Below are positions 53,993 through 63,438 of a DNA stretch of 64,000 nucleotides, in pieces. Source of the DNA: Pelobacter sp. UBA6093 (lineage in GTDB: Bacteria > Desulfobacterota > Desulfuromonadia > Desulfuromonadales > Syntrophotaleaceae); contig DIWZ01000008.1 in NCBI GenBank assembly GCA_002435955.1, forward strand, positions 1 to 64,000. The letters are read 5' to 3'. The number at the start of each line of letters is the position of its first letter. The stretch's first letter is position 1. The position numbers were made by a program, and so were the translations under genes. The notes under the pieces are model-generated. The model was given only the letters and a program-made list of their open reading frames with translations, was not told where the DNA came from and ran no database searches.

Positions 53993-55015
53993 TCATAGCC
54001 TGAAGTCCTCCGGCGGGGCTTCCGGGTCGGGAGATCCGCGAAAGGTCCAGTAGAGATAGAACAGGGACGGCGCCAGAACGATCACGCCGAAGGGCAGCAC
54101 CGTGAAAAAAGCCAGCAGGGTTGCCCGCGGGGCGGCGGCTTCGGCGATGGACAACTGGCCCAGCAGCAGATCCGGATACAGGGCCGCGGCGAAACCGAGC
54201 AGGGTAAAGGCCACAGTGGCACCGGCGCCGATCTGGGCGGCCGCAAAACGGCGCCGCCACAGCAGGACCTCGGTGAGCAGACCGCAGCCCACCGTCAGGG
54301 CGATACAGACCAGGGTTCGGGGCAAGCCCAGCCGGGCGGCAAAAGCGGGCGCATTCAGCATGGCGACCGGGATCTGCAGGGTGGTCAAGCCGCCCAGTAC
54401 CAGAGCGGCGATCATGCCTCGCCTGCGGAAATCCTCCTGCAGCTCCCCCCGGGTGCGTACCGCCATGTAGATCGGGGTCAGGTAGGCGCAGATCGCCATG
54501 CCGATCAGCCCTCCGACCAGGGTGAAGGGGTTGATCCAGTGCCAGGGTGCCGCCAGCACGCGGCCTGCCTCCAGTCGGATGCTTCCCCCGGCCGTGGCGA
54601 CCACTGCCATGCCCAGCGCCATGGGGGTGAGCATGCTGGAAATCCCGAAGGTGCGCGCGATCAGAGGCACGCCCCGACCGGTCTGCCGGCCGAAATGGCG
54701 AAATGCGAAGGCCGCGCCGCGAAAATTGATCCCCACCAGGGCGATCACCAGCGGCGCGAGCAGGGCGATGAACAGGGCGGCGAAGGCCCTGGGAAACACC
54801 ATGAACAGCACCACCACTACGTAAATGAGCCATACGTGGTTGGTTTCCCACACCGGGCCGATGGCATGGAACAGGCTTTCCCGCTGCTCCTGTTTGCGGG
54901 GACCGGAGGCCAGCGCGGTCCAGATGCCGCCGCCGAAATCGGCGCCGCCGAAAACGGCGTACATGATCAGCCCCAGCAGCAGGGCTGCGGCAGCCAGTTC
55001 GTCAAGAGTCGGCAT
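53993..55015 (-). CDS. cydB: Cytochrome bd-type quinol oxidase subunit II
   Basis: A 340-residue membrane subunit partnering CydA. GGADFGGGIWTALASGP, WETNHVWLIYVVVVLF, FRGAAFAFRHFG and NPFTLVGG are standard CydB segments. It overlaps cydA by 14 bp. The rhodanese selenoprotein gene follows. Similar to the cyanide-insensitive (CioB) branch. Confidence 0.95.
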   Translation of the reverse strand: MPTLDELAAAALLLGLIMYAVFGGADFGGGIWTALASGPRKQEQRESLFHAIGPVWETNHVWLIYVVVVLFMVFPRAFAALFIALLAPLVIALVGINFRGAAFAFRHFGRQTGRGVPLIARTFGISSMLTPMALGMAVVATAGGSIRLEAGRVLAAPWHWINPFTLVGGLIGMAICAYLTPIYMAVRTRGELQEDFRRRGMIAALVLGGLTTLQIPVAMLNAPAFAARLGLPRTLVCIALTVGCGLLTEVLLWRRRFAAAQIGAGATVAFTLLGFAAALYPDLLLGQLSIAEAAAPRATLLAFFTVLPFGVIVLAPSLFYLYWTFRGSPDPEAPPEDFRL

Positions 55016-56333
55016 GGCGTTCCTCCCGGTCGGCGACGGGGCCTGCGGTCGGTGGCTCCGCCGGCAGCAGCATCTTCATCAGGCCCGCGGTAAGCAGGAT
55101 GTAAACCAGCAGGAAGACGGCGAACAGCACGGCGATCCCCTCGTTGGGGGTGGCGCCGGCGGCAACCTTCATCACCCCCTGGATGATCCAGGGCTGGCGG
55201 CCGAATTCGGTTACCATCCACCCGCATTCCAGCGCAATCAGGCCGAAGGGTGCGGCCAGCACCACCAGCCACAACAGGCGCCGGTTGCCAGTGATATCGT
55301 CCTTGAGCCAGATACGCCACCAGAACCAGCCGGCCACCGCCGCCATGATGAAGAAAGCCCCGACCATCAGATCGAAGAAGGGGTGCACCAGCCGCGGATC
55401 GGGCACCTCGTCGGCCGGAAAGTCGTTGAGCCCCCGCACCACACCGGCGGGATCCTTGTAGGCGAGCAGGCTCAGCAGTTTGGGGATTTTGATGCCGAAA
55501 TGTACCTCGCCGGTGGCCGGATCGGGCCAGCCGCCGATGACCAGTGGCGCCCCGGCCATGGTCTCGAAATGGGCTTCCGCCGCCGCCAGCTTGGTCGGCT
55601 GGTGCTCGGCCAGAAACGCCGCCGCCCAGTCGCCGCTGACCAGCATGAAGGGCAGGCTGCAGCTGCCGACCGCCAGCGCCAGCACCAGGACTCGTTTGAG
55701 GTAGGGGCTGGCGCCCTGGCGCAGCAGGGCCAGGGCGTAGATGCCGGCCATGCCGAAGCCGGTGGCCGCATAGGCCGCCAGGGTGCCGTGCACCGCCTGG
55801 TGGGCAAAAGCGGGGTTCAACATCGCCGCCAGCGGCGATACGTCCCTGAGGGCGCCCCCTTCGAGGGTGAAGCCGGTCGGGGTGTTCATCCAGGCATTGG
55901 CGCTGATGACGAACACGGCGGACAGGGCCGCCGACAGGGCCAGAGGAATGGTGCAGAGAAACAGGGCCCGCCGCGAGAGGCGCTGCTCGCCGTAGATGTA
56001 AAGCGCGAGAAAGATCGCCTCGGTGAAAAACGCGTAGCCCTCCATCCAGAAGGGCATGCCGATCAGCGGCCCGCTGAACTCCATGAAGCGCGGCCACAGC
56101 AGGCCGAGTTCAAAGGAGAGGACCGTGCCCGACACGGCGCCGATGGCGAACAGCAGACCCGCCGGGCGGATCCAGGCCCGGGCCATCCGGTGGTACAGCT
56201 CGTCGCCGGTGCGCAGGGCGATACCTTCCGCCAGCATCAGCATCAGCGGCAGGCCGATGCCGATGGTGGCATAGATGATGTGGAAACCGAGGGACACGCC
56301 CATCAGGGCGCGGGCAGCCATGACATTGTCCAT
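55002..56333 (-). CDS. cydA: Cytochrome bd-type quinol oxidase subunit I, short Q-loop
   Basis: A 443-residue membrane subunit that oxidises quinol and reduces O2. Haem ligand histidines are in LGFHIIYATIG near residue 18 and HQAVHGTLAAY near 180. ELGLLWPRFMEFSG and WMEGYAFFTEAIFLALYIYG are typical, and WVTEFGRQPW-like MVTEFGRQPWIIQGV is present. The Q-loop is short, as in CioA enzymes. In a likely anaerobe it would remove traces of O2. AGGAGAG precedes the ATG; an upstream frame is rejected. Confidence 0.95.
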   Translation of the reverse strand: MDNVMAARALMGVSLGFHIIYATIGIGLPLMLMLAEGIALRTGDELYHRMARAWIRPAGLLFAIGAVSGTVLSFELGLLWPRFMEFSGPLIGMPFWMEGYAFFTEAIFLALYIYGEQRLSRRALFLCTIPLALSAALSAVFVISANAWMNTPTGFTLEGGALRDVSPLAAMLNPAFAHQAVHGTLAAYAATGFGMAGIYALALLRQGASPYLKRVLVLALAVGSCSLPFMLVSGDWAAAFLAEHQPTKLAAAEAHFETMAGAPLVIGGWPDPATGEVHFGIKIPKLLSLLAYKDPAGVVRGLNDFPADEVPDPRLVHPFFDLMVGAFFIMAAVAGWFWWRIWLKDDITGNRRLLWLVVLAAPFGLIALECGWMVTEFGRQPWIIQGVMKVAAGATPNEGIAVLFAVFLLVYILLTAGLMKMLLPAEPPTAGPVADREERHADS

Positions 56334-56620
56334 GGGATGCTCTCCTGTGCCGGGGGTATATCGGCACAGTTTATCATCGGATCTGCGGTTATCCATCCCG
56401 CATGCGATATTTGGTCCCCGGACTCCTCTCCTGCTTCCGTACCAGCGGCGAGATACTCCGCTCGTAGGATGTGGTGAGGTACGAACCGCATCGGGGTTTA
56501 ATGAAATAGGGAATCTGGTTATACACTTGGCTCAAGTGATTTGACTTGCCCTTCGACTTTTTTGCACTTTGTGTACTTGATAGGCCCCTGAGGTAAAAAA
56601 AGCAGAATCTAAAAGCCTGA

Positions 56621-56725
56621 ACCACGAAGGACACGAAGGACACGAAGAGGAAAACTAAGGCAAGAGCAAACCATAGGTGTTTGTTTTGTAAGTATTTCTT
56701 CGTGCGCTTCGTGTCCTTCGTGGTA
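56621..56725. repeat. ACGAAG inverted-repeat element, copy 7
   Basis: Three CACGAAGG-type words on the left and the inverse CTTCGTG words on the right enclose a loop nearly the same as in copy 6 (AACTAAGGCAAGAGC, then TTTGTTTTGTAAGTATTTC). Confidence 0.85.
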
Positions 56726-56730
56726 AATAT

Positions 56731-56814
56731 TGAATTTGGTTGTCCACTTTACGCCAGCGGTGCACCGGCTTTCGAAGAATTAGGGCAGTTTGAGAAAAGT
56801 GCATAAACAGAATA
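56731..56814. repeat. Flank repeat B, inverted copy 3
   Basis: Read on the minus strand it runs from CTGTTTATGCAC to GGACAACCAAATT and matches 40839-40921 at most positions, including CTAATTCTTCGAAAGCC. Confidence 0.75.
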
Positions 56815-56867
56815 TGGAAAAACCGGCCCTGCCTTGTGAGGAGGGTTGCAGAGGACGGTGCCCTTTT

Positions 56868-56895
56868 CTGACAACAGGCGAGAATATGCTATAAA
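56868..56895 (+). promoter_or_regulatory. Probable gltB promoter
   Basis: CTGACA, a 16-bp spacer and TATAAA (with TGC just ahead of it) match sigma-70 -35 and -10 boxes at 5 of 6 positions each. It would start a leader of about 115 nt. Confidence 0.55.
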
Positions 56896-56910
56896 TTCAC
56901 AAGTAGCTGG

Positions 56911-56932
56911 CCCGTGCATTGAACCGCACGGG
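56911..56932 (+). other. Leader hairpin ahead of gltB
   Basis: CCCGTGC and GCACGGG pair perfectly around ATTGAACC in the predicted gltB leader. Role unknown. Confidence 0.45.
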
Positions 56933-57015
56933 ACAGCGGAGTGGTTGGTTTTCGTTGGCGTTTGTCTGTGTGCCTCCCTCTGTTGCCGAATGTTGATGCG
57001 GGAAAGAAGGCGTTG

Positions 57016-60000
57016 ATGGATTTTGGCGAGCGGTTTCACGACAGTTGCGGCTTCGGCCTGCTGGCCCAGATCAAAAACCGGCCGAGCCATGCCCTAGTGG
57101 AGGATGCCATCCGGGCTCTTGCGCGGCTGATGCATCGCGGTGCCATCGCCGCCGACGGCAAGACCGGCGACGGTAGCGGTCTGCTCTGTTCCATGCCGCA
57201 GGACTTCATGCGGCGGGTTGCGAAGGAAGGCGGCGTCTCGCTTCCCGAGCAGTTCGCCGTGGCCATGCTGTTTCTCGGCGATGAGGAGCGTCAGCTTGAG
57301 GTTTTTCGGGAAGAGTGCGTAAAAAACGACCTCCAGTTGCTGCATGTTCGCGAGGTGCCCCTGGATACCGGGGCCCTCGGCGAGCGCGCCCTGAAGCTGT
57401 TGCCGAAAATCCTTCAGGCCTTTGTGGTCCCAGCCGCGCTGGTTGCCACCCGGCGTTTCGATGCGCTGCTCTATCTGACCCGCAAGGAAGTGGAGCACCG
57501 GCTGACCGCGGAAGAGGGTTTTTACATCCCGTCCTTTTCCCGTAAGGTCATTGTCTACAAGGGGCTGGTCATGCCGGCCCAAATCCGGATCCTTTATCCG
57601 GATCTGGCGCAGGACGATTTCGCCTGCTCCTTCGTACTGTTCCACCAACGCTTTTCCACCAACACCTTGCCTCTGTGGAAGCTGGCCCAGCCTTTTCGCA
57701 CCCTGGCTCACAACGGAGAGATCAATTCCCTGCAGGCCAACCGCTTCAATGCCCGGCACAAATTCAACGGGGCTTGCAGCCCGGTGTTTTCCGACGCTGA
57801 ACTGGCGCGGCTGCTGCCGCTGCTGGAGGAAAACGTCAGCGACAGCGCGAGCCTCGACAACAAGCTCGAATTCCTGCTCGCCAACGGCATGGATTTCTTT
57901 AAGGCGGTGCGCGCCCTGATCCCGCCGCCGCGCCACAACGTCGCCCACATGGAGCCACACCTGCGCTCCTTTTACGAATATACTTCCACGGCTTACGAAC
58001 CCTGGGATGGCCCGGCCGCCATCAGCCTTACCGATGGCCGCTATGTCGGCTGCATTCTCGACCGCAATGGACTGCGGCCGGCCAAGTATCTGATCACCAC
58101 CGACGACCGGCTACTGGTGACCAGCGAATACGGGGTGCTGGACATCCCCCCCGAGCAAATCCGTGAGCGCGGCCGCCTGCAGAGCGGGCAGATGATCGCC
58201 GTCGACCTGGAACAGGATCAGTTTTTCACCACCGGGGATATCGACCGCTATCTGATGGAGTCCCAGCCCTACAGCGACTGGCTGACCGAACACACCTGCT
58301 ACCTGCAGGAATTCATCGAGCAGCAGTTCGACGACCTGACGGGCTACGAGTGCGCCGACCTGGCGGTCCGGCAGCGCTATTTCAACGTCACCCACGAGAC
58401 CCTGGAGATCTTCATCCGGCCGATGCTCGAAGCGGGCAAGGAGCCCACCGGCTCCATGGGCGACGATACGCCGATGGCCGCTTTTTCCAGCCAGCAGCGC
58501 AGTTTCAGCGATTTTTTTCGCCAGCACTTCGCCCAGGTGACCAACCCACCCATCGATCCCTACCGGGAAAAGGCGGTGATGTCCACCACCGTCGGCTTCG
58601 GCGAACTGGGCAACCCTCTCATGGAAACCGCGGACCGGGCGCGGCGCCTGAAAAGTATCTCGCCGATCCTCTCCCGGGAGATCTTCGGCGTGTTGCTCTC
58701 TTTCGGCGACCCGGATCATCCTCGTTATGATCCGAGCTACCGGGTCGGCGTCTTCCCTACCGGTTTCCGGAGCGATCTGCAGGCCAGCCTGCGGCTGCTC
58801 GGCGATCAGGTGGAGCAGAGGGTAGGGGAAGAGGGCGTGCGCACCATCGTGCTCGATGATCGGGTGGTCGACGCCGGGCTCAAGGTCATTCCCATGGCCA
58901 TGGCGGTTGGCTATATCAACCAGCGACTGCTGCAGGCAGGGCTGCGCCACCTGGTGAGCATCGTGGCGGTGACCGGCGAGGTCTGCGAACCGCATGCCGC
59001 CTGCGTGCTGCTGGGCTACGGGGCCATGGCGGTCTATCCCTGGCTGCTTTACGCCAGCGGCCTGGCGCTGTGTGCGCGCACTGATCGCACTCCCCGGGAA
59101 ACCCGCCGGGCGCTGCGCAATCTGTACCAGGCCCTGACCATGGGAATTCTCAAGATCATGTCGAAGATGGGGATCAGCACCGTCGCCAGTTACTGCAACG
59201 CCGCGCTGTTCGACATCATCGGCCTGTCCCGTGAGATCGGGGCGGACTGCTTTCCCGGTACCGCGATCCATCTACCGGGCTTGAGTTACGCGCAGATCGA
59301 GCAGCGCATCGACGCGGTGCACGGCAAGGTGTTCCGGCGCAACTACATGACCCCCATCTATCCGGTCGAGATCGGCAGCTTCTACCAGCACAATGCCGCC
59401 AGCGAATATCACGATTTCGGTGCGCAGGTGGTTTTGGCGGCGCACCAATTCGCCCGCACCCTGGAACGGGAGGACTACCTGGCCTTCCGCGACCGGGTGG
59501 CGCGCCGCGAGGGCTGCTTCATCCGCGATTTTTTCGCTTTCAACAGTCCCAACCCGCCGGTCCCCCTCGAGGAGGTGGAGCCGGTGGAGGCTATCACCCG
59601 CCGTTTCGATTCGGCGGCCATGTCGCTGGGGGCTTTGTCGCCGGAATGCCACGAGGCTCTGGCCGAGGCGCTGACCATCCTCGGCGGCTGCTCCAACAGC
59701 GGGGAGGGGGGCGAGGACCCGGCCCGCTACAAGACCAGCCGCAACAGCAAGATCAAGCAGATCGCCTCGGGGCGGTTCGGTGTGACGCCGGCCTACCTGC
59801 GCAGCGCCGAGGAGATCCAGATCAAGATCGCCCAGGGCGCCAAACCCGGCGAGGGCGGCCAGTTGCCCGGCAACAAGGTGAGCCCGCTCATTGCCAGCCT
59901 GCGCTATACGGTGCCGGGGGTGACGCTGATCTCGCCGCCGCCGCACCACGATATCTATTCCATCGAGGATTTGGCGCAGCTTATTTTCGATCTGCGGCAG

Positions 60001-61437
60001 GTCAATCCGGGCGCCCGCATCTGCGTCAAACTGGTTTCCTGCGACGGTGTTGGTACCATCGCCGCCGGCGTGGCCAAGGCCTATGCCGATCGCATCGTGG
60101 TGTCGGGCTGCGAGGGGGGTACAGGCGCCGCGCCGCAGACTTCCATCAAATTCGCCGGTAACCCCTGGGAACTGGGGCTGAGCGAAGCCCATAACAGTCT
60201 CAAGGCCAACAACCTGCGCGAACTGGTGGAGCTGCAGACCGATGGCGGCTTCAAGATCGGTGCCGACGTGGTCAAGGCGGCCATGCTGGGTGCCGAATTC
60301 TATGGCTTTGGTACCGCCCTGCTGGTGATGCTCGGCTGCAAGATGCTGAGGGTCTGCCACCTGAATACCTGTTCGGTGGGTGTCGCCACCCAGCATCCGG
60401 TGCTGCGCGAGCATTTTGTCGGCACGGTGGACAAGGTGGTGGCCTACCTGCGCAATGTCGCCGAGGATGTGCGCGAGATCCTCGCCGGGCTGGGGATGCG
60501 CAGCCTTGACGAGGTGATCGGACGCAGCGATCTGCTGGCGGTGATCGACCATCCCAAGGCGGCCAGTTTCGACTTCTCCCGGGTGCTGCACCGCATCGAC
60601 GGCCCCGACCTGCGGCGACTGCCCAACCTGCCGTTTGACGACAACGCCTTCGAAAAACAGGTGCTGGAGGAGGTGCTGCCGGTGATCCGCGATCCGCGCC
60701 GCGAGGTGCTGGTGGAGCGGCGCATCCAGAACATCAACCGCAGCTTCGGCGCCCTGATCAGCGGCGAGGTGGCCCATTATTTCGGCAATACCGGGCTGCC
60801 CCGCAACGCGCTGACCTTCCGCCTGCAGGGCGTGGCCGGCCAGTCGCTGGGGGCGTTTCTGGTCACCGGCCTCAACATCTTCCTCGAAGGGGTGGCCAAC
60901 GACTACGTCGGCAAGGGGATGCACGGCGGGCGCATCATTGTTACCCCGGCCATTTACCAGGACGGCGCCTCGGCGGTTGGCAACACCTGCCTCTACGGTG
61001 CTACCGGCGGCAAGCTGTTCGTCGCAGGTACTGCCGGAGAGAGGTTCGCAGTGCGCAATTCGGGGGCGCTGGCGGTGGTGGAAGGCACCGGCGACCATGC
61101 CTGCGAATACATGACCGGTGGCACGGTGGTGATCCTTGGCGAGACCGGCATCAATTTCGGCGCCGGCATGACCGGCGGCGCGGCCTTCGTCTACGACCGC
61201 GGGAAAACCTTCATGGACAAGCTCAACCGTGAACTGGTGGAGGCGCGCCGCATCAACGTCGACGAGGACAGCGAAGGCAAGATCTATCTGCGCAAGATCC
61301 TGCTCAGCTTCCACAACCGCACCCACAGCCCTAAAGCCGCCCGCATCCTGGACAACTTTCGCGAAGAACTGGCCTATTTCTGGATGGTAACCCCCAAGGA
61401 CATGAAGGCGCCGTTGAACCCGAAAGAAGGGGATTGA
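57016..61437 (+). CDS. gltB: Glutamate synthase large subunit
   Basis: A 1473-residue enzyme making glutamate from glutamine and 2-oxoglutarate. The catalytic cysteine is in SCGFG at residue 11-14, which implies removal of a 10-residue propeptide. The amidotransferase region has LYKGLVMP-like VIVYKGLVMP and NTLPLWKLAQPFRTLAHNGE. The FMN/synthase domain has GGCSNSGEGGEDPARY and CDGVGTIAAGVAKAYAD, and the 3Fe-4S motif CKMLRVCHLNTCSVG is intact. The GXGXG domain closes the protein. ATG 57016 follows AGAAGG; a GTG further upstream is rejected. Confidence 0.96.
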   Translation: MDFGERFHDSCGFGLLAQIKNRPSHALVEDAIRALARLMHRGAIAADGKTGDGSGLLCSMPQDFMRRVAKEGGVSLPEQFAVAMLFLGDEERQLEVFREECVKNDLQLLHVREVPLDTGALGERALKLLPKILQAFVVPAALVATRRFDALLYLTRKEVEHRLTAEEGFYIPSFSRKVIVYKGLVMPAQIRILYPDLAQDDFACSFVLFHQRFSTNTLPLWKLAQPFRTLAHNGEINSLQANRFNARHKFNGACSPVFSDAELARLLPLLEENVSDSASLDNKLEFLLANGMDFFKAVRALIPPPRHNVAHMEPHLRSFYEYTSTAYEPWDGPAAISLTDGRYVGCILDRNGLRPAKYLITTDDRLLVTSEYGVLDIPPEQIRERGRLQSGQMIAVDLEQDQFFTTGDIDRYLMESQPYSDWLTEHTCYLQEFIEQQFDDLTGYECADLAVRQRYFNVTHETLEIFIRPMLEAGKEPTGSMGDDTPMAAFSSQQRSFSDFFRQHFAQVTNPPIDPYREKAVMSTTVGFGELGNPLMETADRARRLKSISPILSREIFGVLLSFGDPDHPRYDPSYRVGVFPTGFRSDLQASLRLLGDQVEQRVGEEGVRTIVLDDRVVDAGLKVIPMAMAVGYINQRLLQAGLRHLVSIVAVTGEVCEPHAACVLLGYGAMAVYPWLLYASGLALCARTDRTPRETRRALRNLYQALTMGILKIMSKMGISTVASYCNAALFDIIGLSREIGADCFPGTAIHLPGLSYAQIEQRIDAVHGKVFRRNYMTPIYPVEIGSFYQHNAASEYHDFGAQVVLAAHQFARTLEREDYLAFRDRVARREGCFIRDFFAFNSPNPPVPLEEVEPVEAITRRFDSAAMSLGALSPECHEALAEALTILGGCSNSGEGGEDPARYKTSRNSKIKQIASGRFGVTPAYLRSAEEIQIKIAQGAKPGEGGQLPGNKVSPLIASLRYTVPGVTLISPPPHHDIYSIEDLAQLIFDLRQVNPGARICVKLVSCDGVGTIAAGVAKAYADRIVVSGCEGGTGAAPQTSIKFAGNPWELGLSEAHNSLKANNLRELVELQTDGGFKIGADVVKAAMLGAEFYGFGTALLVMLGCKMLRVCHLNTCSVGVATQHPVLREHFVGTVDKVVAYLRNVAEDVREILAGLGMRSLDEVIGRSDLLAVIDHPKAASFDFSRVLHRIDGPDLRRLPNLPFDDNAFEKQVLEEVLPVIRDPRREVLVERRIQNINRSFGALISGEVAHYFGNTGLPRNALTFRLQGVAGQSLGAFLVTGLNIFLEGVANDYVGKGMHGGRIIVTPAIYQDGASAVGNTCLYGATGGKLFVAGTAGERFAVRNSGALAVVEGTGDHACEYMTGGTVVILGETGINFGAGMTGGAAFVYDRGKTFMDKLNRELVEARRINVDEDSEGKIYLRKILLSFHNRTHSPKAARILDNFREELAYFWMVTPKDMKAPLNPKEGD

Positions 61438-61440
61438 GCC

Positions 61441-62847
61441 ATGCAGAGTTTTATCGAGGCCAACCGTCAGGATCCGGAAAAAAAGAACGTCAATCTGCGC
61501 GTGCGCAGCTTCGATGAGATTTACCACTACTACAGCCTGGCCCAGGTGGCGCCGCAGGCCGAGCGCTGCATCCAGTGCGGCGACCCGTTCTGCGCCACCA
61601 TCGGCTGCCCGCTGGGTAACTACATCCCCCAGTGGCTGGCCGCCATTGCCGCCAAGGATCTCGAACAGGCTTTCCTGCTCTCCAACGAGAGTTCGCCCTT
61701 TCCGGAAATCCTCGGCCGCATCTGTCCGCACAACGTGCTGTGCGAGTGCGCCTGCACCCTGAACGACGGCTACGGGGCGATCACCATCGGTCCCATCGAG
61801 GCGTCGATAACCGACCTCGCCTTTGCCAACGGGCTGCAGCTGCCTTTCCCCGGCATCACCCGTGAGTCCAAGGTGGCGGTCATCGGGTCGGGTCCGGCCG
61901 GCCTTTCCTGCGCTCACTTTCTGCTGCGGGCCGGCATCGGCGTCGATATGTACGAACGTTCCGACGAGCCGGGCGGTCTGCTGGCCCTGGGTATCCCCAA
62001 CTTCAAGCTCGACAAAGCCATCGTCCGGCATCGCTTCGAGATCCTGCGCAAAGCTGGCCTGCGGCTGCACCTGGGCCAGGAGGTCGGGCGCGATGTGGAG
62101 TTCAGCCAGCTGCTCGACAGCCATGACGCGATCTTCCTCGGCACCGGCGCCACCGGCGGCAGGCTGCCCCACCTGGCCCACGAGCGCCACGGCAACGTGC
62201 TTCGCGCCATGGAATTTCTCACCGAGATCCAGCACCGGCTGCAAGGCAACTCCATCCACCCACGTTTCAACGTGCGGGATAAAAAGGTCGTGGTCATCGG
62301 CGGCGGCGACACCGCCATGGACTGCCTGCGCAGCTCGGTGCGTGAAGGAGCCGAAACCGTGACCTGCCTCTACCGGCGCGACCCCTCCAACATGCCGGGC
62401 AGTCATAAGGAATATCACAACGCCCAGGAAGAGGGGGTGACCTTCCTGTTCAACCGGGCGCCGACCCAGATCATCGTCGACGGTCCGGATGCGCGTTTGA
62501 CCGGGGTGGAGGTGCGCAACACCCGGCTCGCCGGTTTCGGTACGGACGGCCGCCACCGGGTCGATGAGATCCCCGGCACCGAACACTGCGTCCTGGCCGA
62601 TGTGCTGATTCTGGCCCTTGGTTTCGACGTGGAGGAGTTCGATTTTCTCCAACAAGCCGGGGTGGAAACCGGACCCCGCCGGTGCATGGTCATCGACCCG
62701 CGCACCGGGCGCACCTCCCATCCGAAGATCTATGCCGGCGGCGACTGCTCCCGCGGCGCCCATCTGGCGGTGACCGCGGCCGCCGACGGGAGGCGTGCGG
62801 CCCTGGCAATCATGGAACAGTTGCTCGGGGGGCGTTCAGAGGTATGA
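61441..62847 (+). CDS. gltD: Glutamate synthase small subunit
   Basis: A 468-residue flavoprotein supplying electrons from NAD(P)H to GltB. The N-terminal cysteine set (RCIQCGDPFCATIGCP and CPHNVLCECACTL) binds two [4Fe-4S] clusters. FAD and NAD(P)H Rossmann motifs are VIGSGPAGLSCAH and VVIGGGDTAMDC, and YAGGDCSRGAHLAVTA is the usual C-terminal FAD contact. It starts 3 bp after gltB. Confidence 0.96.
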   Translation: MQSFIEANRQDPEKKNVNLRVRSFDEIYHYYSLAQVAPQAERCIQCGDPFCATIGCPLGNYIPQWLAAIAAKDLEQAFLLSNESSPFPEILGRICPHNVLCECACTLNDGYGAITIGPIEASITDLAFANGLQLPFPGITRESKVAVIGSGPAGLSCAHFLLRAGIGVDMYERSDEPGGLLALGIPNFKLDKAIVRHRFEILRKAGLRLHLGQEVGRDVEFSQLLDSHDAIFLGTGATGGRLPHLAHERHGNVLRAMEFLTEIQHRLQGNSIHPRFNVRDKKVVVIGGGDTAMDCLRSSVREGAETVTCLYRRDPSNMPGSHKEYHNAQEEGVTFLFNRAPTQIIVDGPDARLTGVEVRNTRLAGFGTDGRHRVDEIPGTEHCVLADVLILALGFDVEEFDFLQQAGVETGPRRCMVIDPRTGRTSHPKIYAGGDCSRGAHLAVTAAADGRRAALAIMEQLLGGRSEV

Positions 62848-63165
62848 TTTTTGATCCGGTTTATACATCACAATTCAACGAATCGAGGAGTGTCATAGGT
62901 TTTTGCAGGTCCATCATGGGGCGGGTTTTTTGTTTAATGCCACCCCAAACTGGAAGACAGCCGAAAAATGCCAAAAACGCCTTATATCAAATACTTTGCA
63001 AGTTGCCGGAGCATGTTTTCTCCACAGATTCTACAGGCGAGGCGTATTTAAATGCTCTCCCCCTGTTGTGAACTGTCAATTTGCTGCTAGCATCGAAAAG
63101 CAGCACCAATGATCAACCTTGCCACCATCAAACTCAATCAGCCACAACAACCAAGGAGGTGTCCC
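62848..63165. other. Intergenic region ahead of the ferredoxin gene
   Basis: No gene is recognised in 318 bp; the open frames here have no family resemblance. AAGGAGGT at the right end is the ferredoxin ribosome site. Confidence 0.5.
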
Positions 63166-63351
63166 ATGGGAACTCATTTTATCACTGACGATTGTGTCGC
63201 CTGCGGTGCGTGCGAACCGGTCTGTCCCGTAAGCGCTATCAGCGCAGACGATCCGGTGTACCTGCTCGACCAGGAGACATGCACGGATTGCGGAGCATGT
63301 GACGATGTCTGTCCGGTCGATGCCATCAAGTGGGAAAAGACCGAAGGCTAG
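63166..63351 (+). CDS. Small 2[4Fe-4S] ferredoxin
   Basis: A 61-residue electron carrier of the clostridial type. Two complete motifs are present: CVACGACEPVCP and CTDCGACDDVCP. The ATG has a perfect AAGGAGGT ahead; the frame upstream is rejected. It stands alone with its own terminator. Partner unknown; low-potential reactions are typical. Confidence 0.95.
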   Translation: MGTHFITDDCVACGACEPVCPVSAISADDPVYLLDQETCTDCGACDDVCPVDAIKWEKTEG

Positions 63352-63392
63352 GCCGACACCACCGGCTTGGCCTCAGCGAAATGTCCAATCAA

Positions 63393-63430
63393 GAAGAAGG
63401 GAGTGAATGTATTATTTCACTCCCTTCTTT
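63393..63430. terminator. Bidirectional terminator
   Basis: AGAAGGGAGTGAA and TTTCACTCCCTTCT pair almost perfectly around TGTATTA, with A- and T-rich flanks. It serves the ferredoxin gene (plus) and the AsmA gene (minus). Confidence 0.92.
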
Positions 63431-63438
63431 CTGTATCC

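Larger units (their letters stand above)
56334..57015. other. 682-bp intergenic region between cydA and gltB
   Basis: No gene is seen. It holds an ACGAAG element (56621-56725), an inverted copy of flank repeat B (56731-56814), and the gltB promoter and leader hairpin. The cydA promoter should lie in 56334-56600 on the minus strand but was not defined. Confidence 0.65.

Noticed and set aside
59272..62763. A 1163-codon open frame on the minus strand opposite gltB/gltD
   Set aside because: It mirrors two well-supported genes, has no recognisable domains, and long antisense frames are expected in GC-rich genes.
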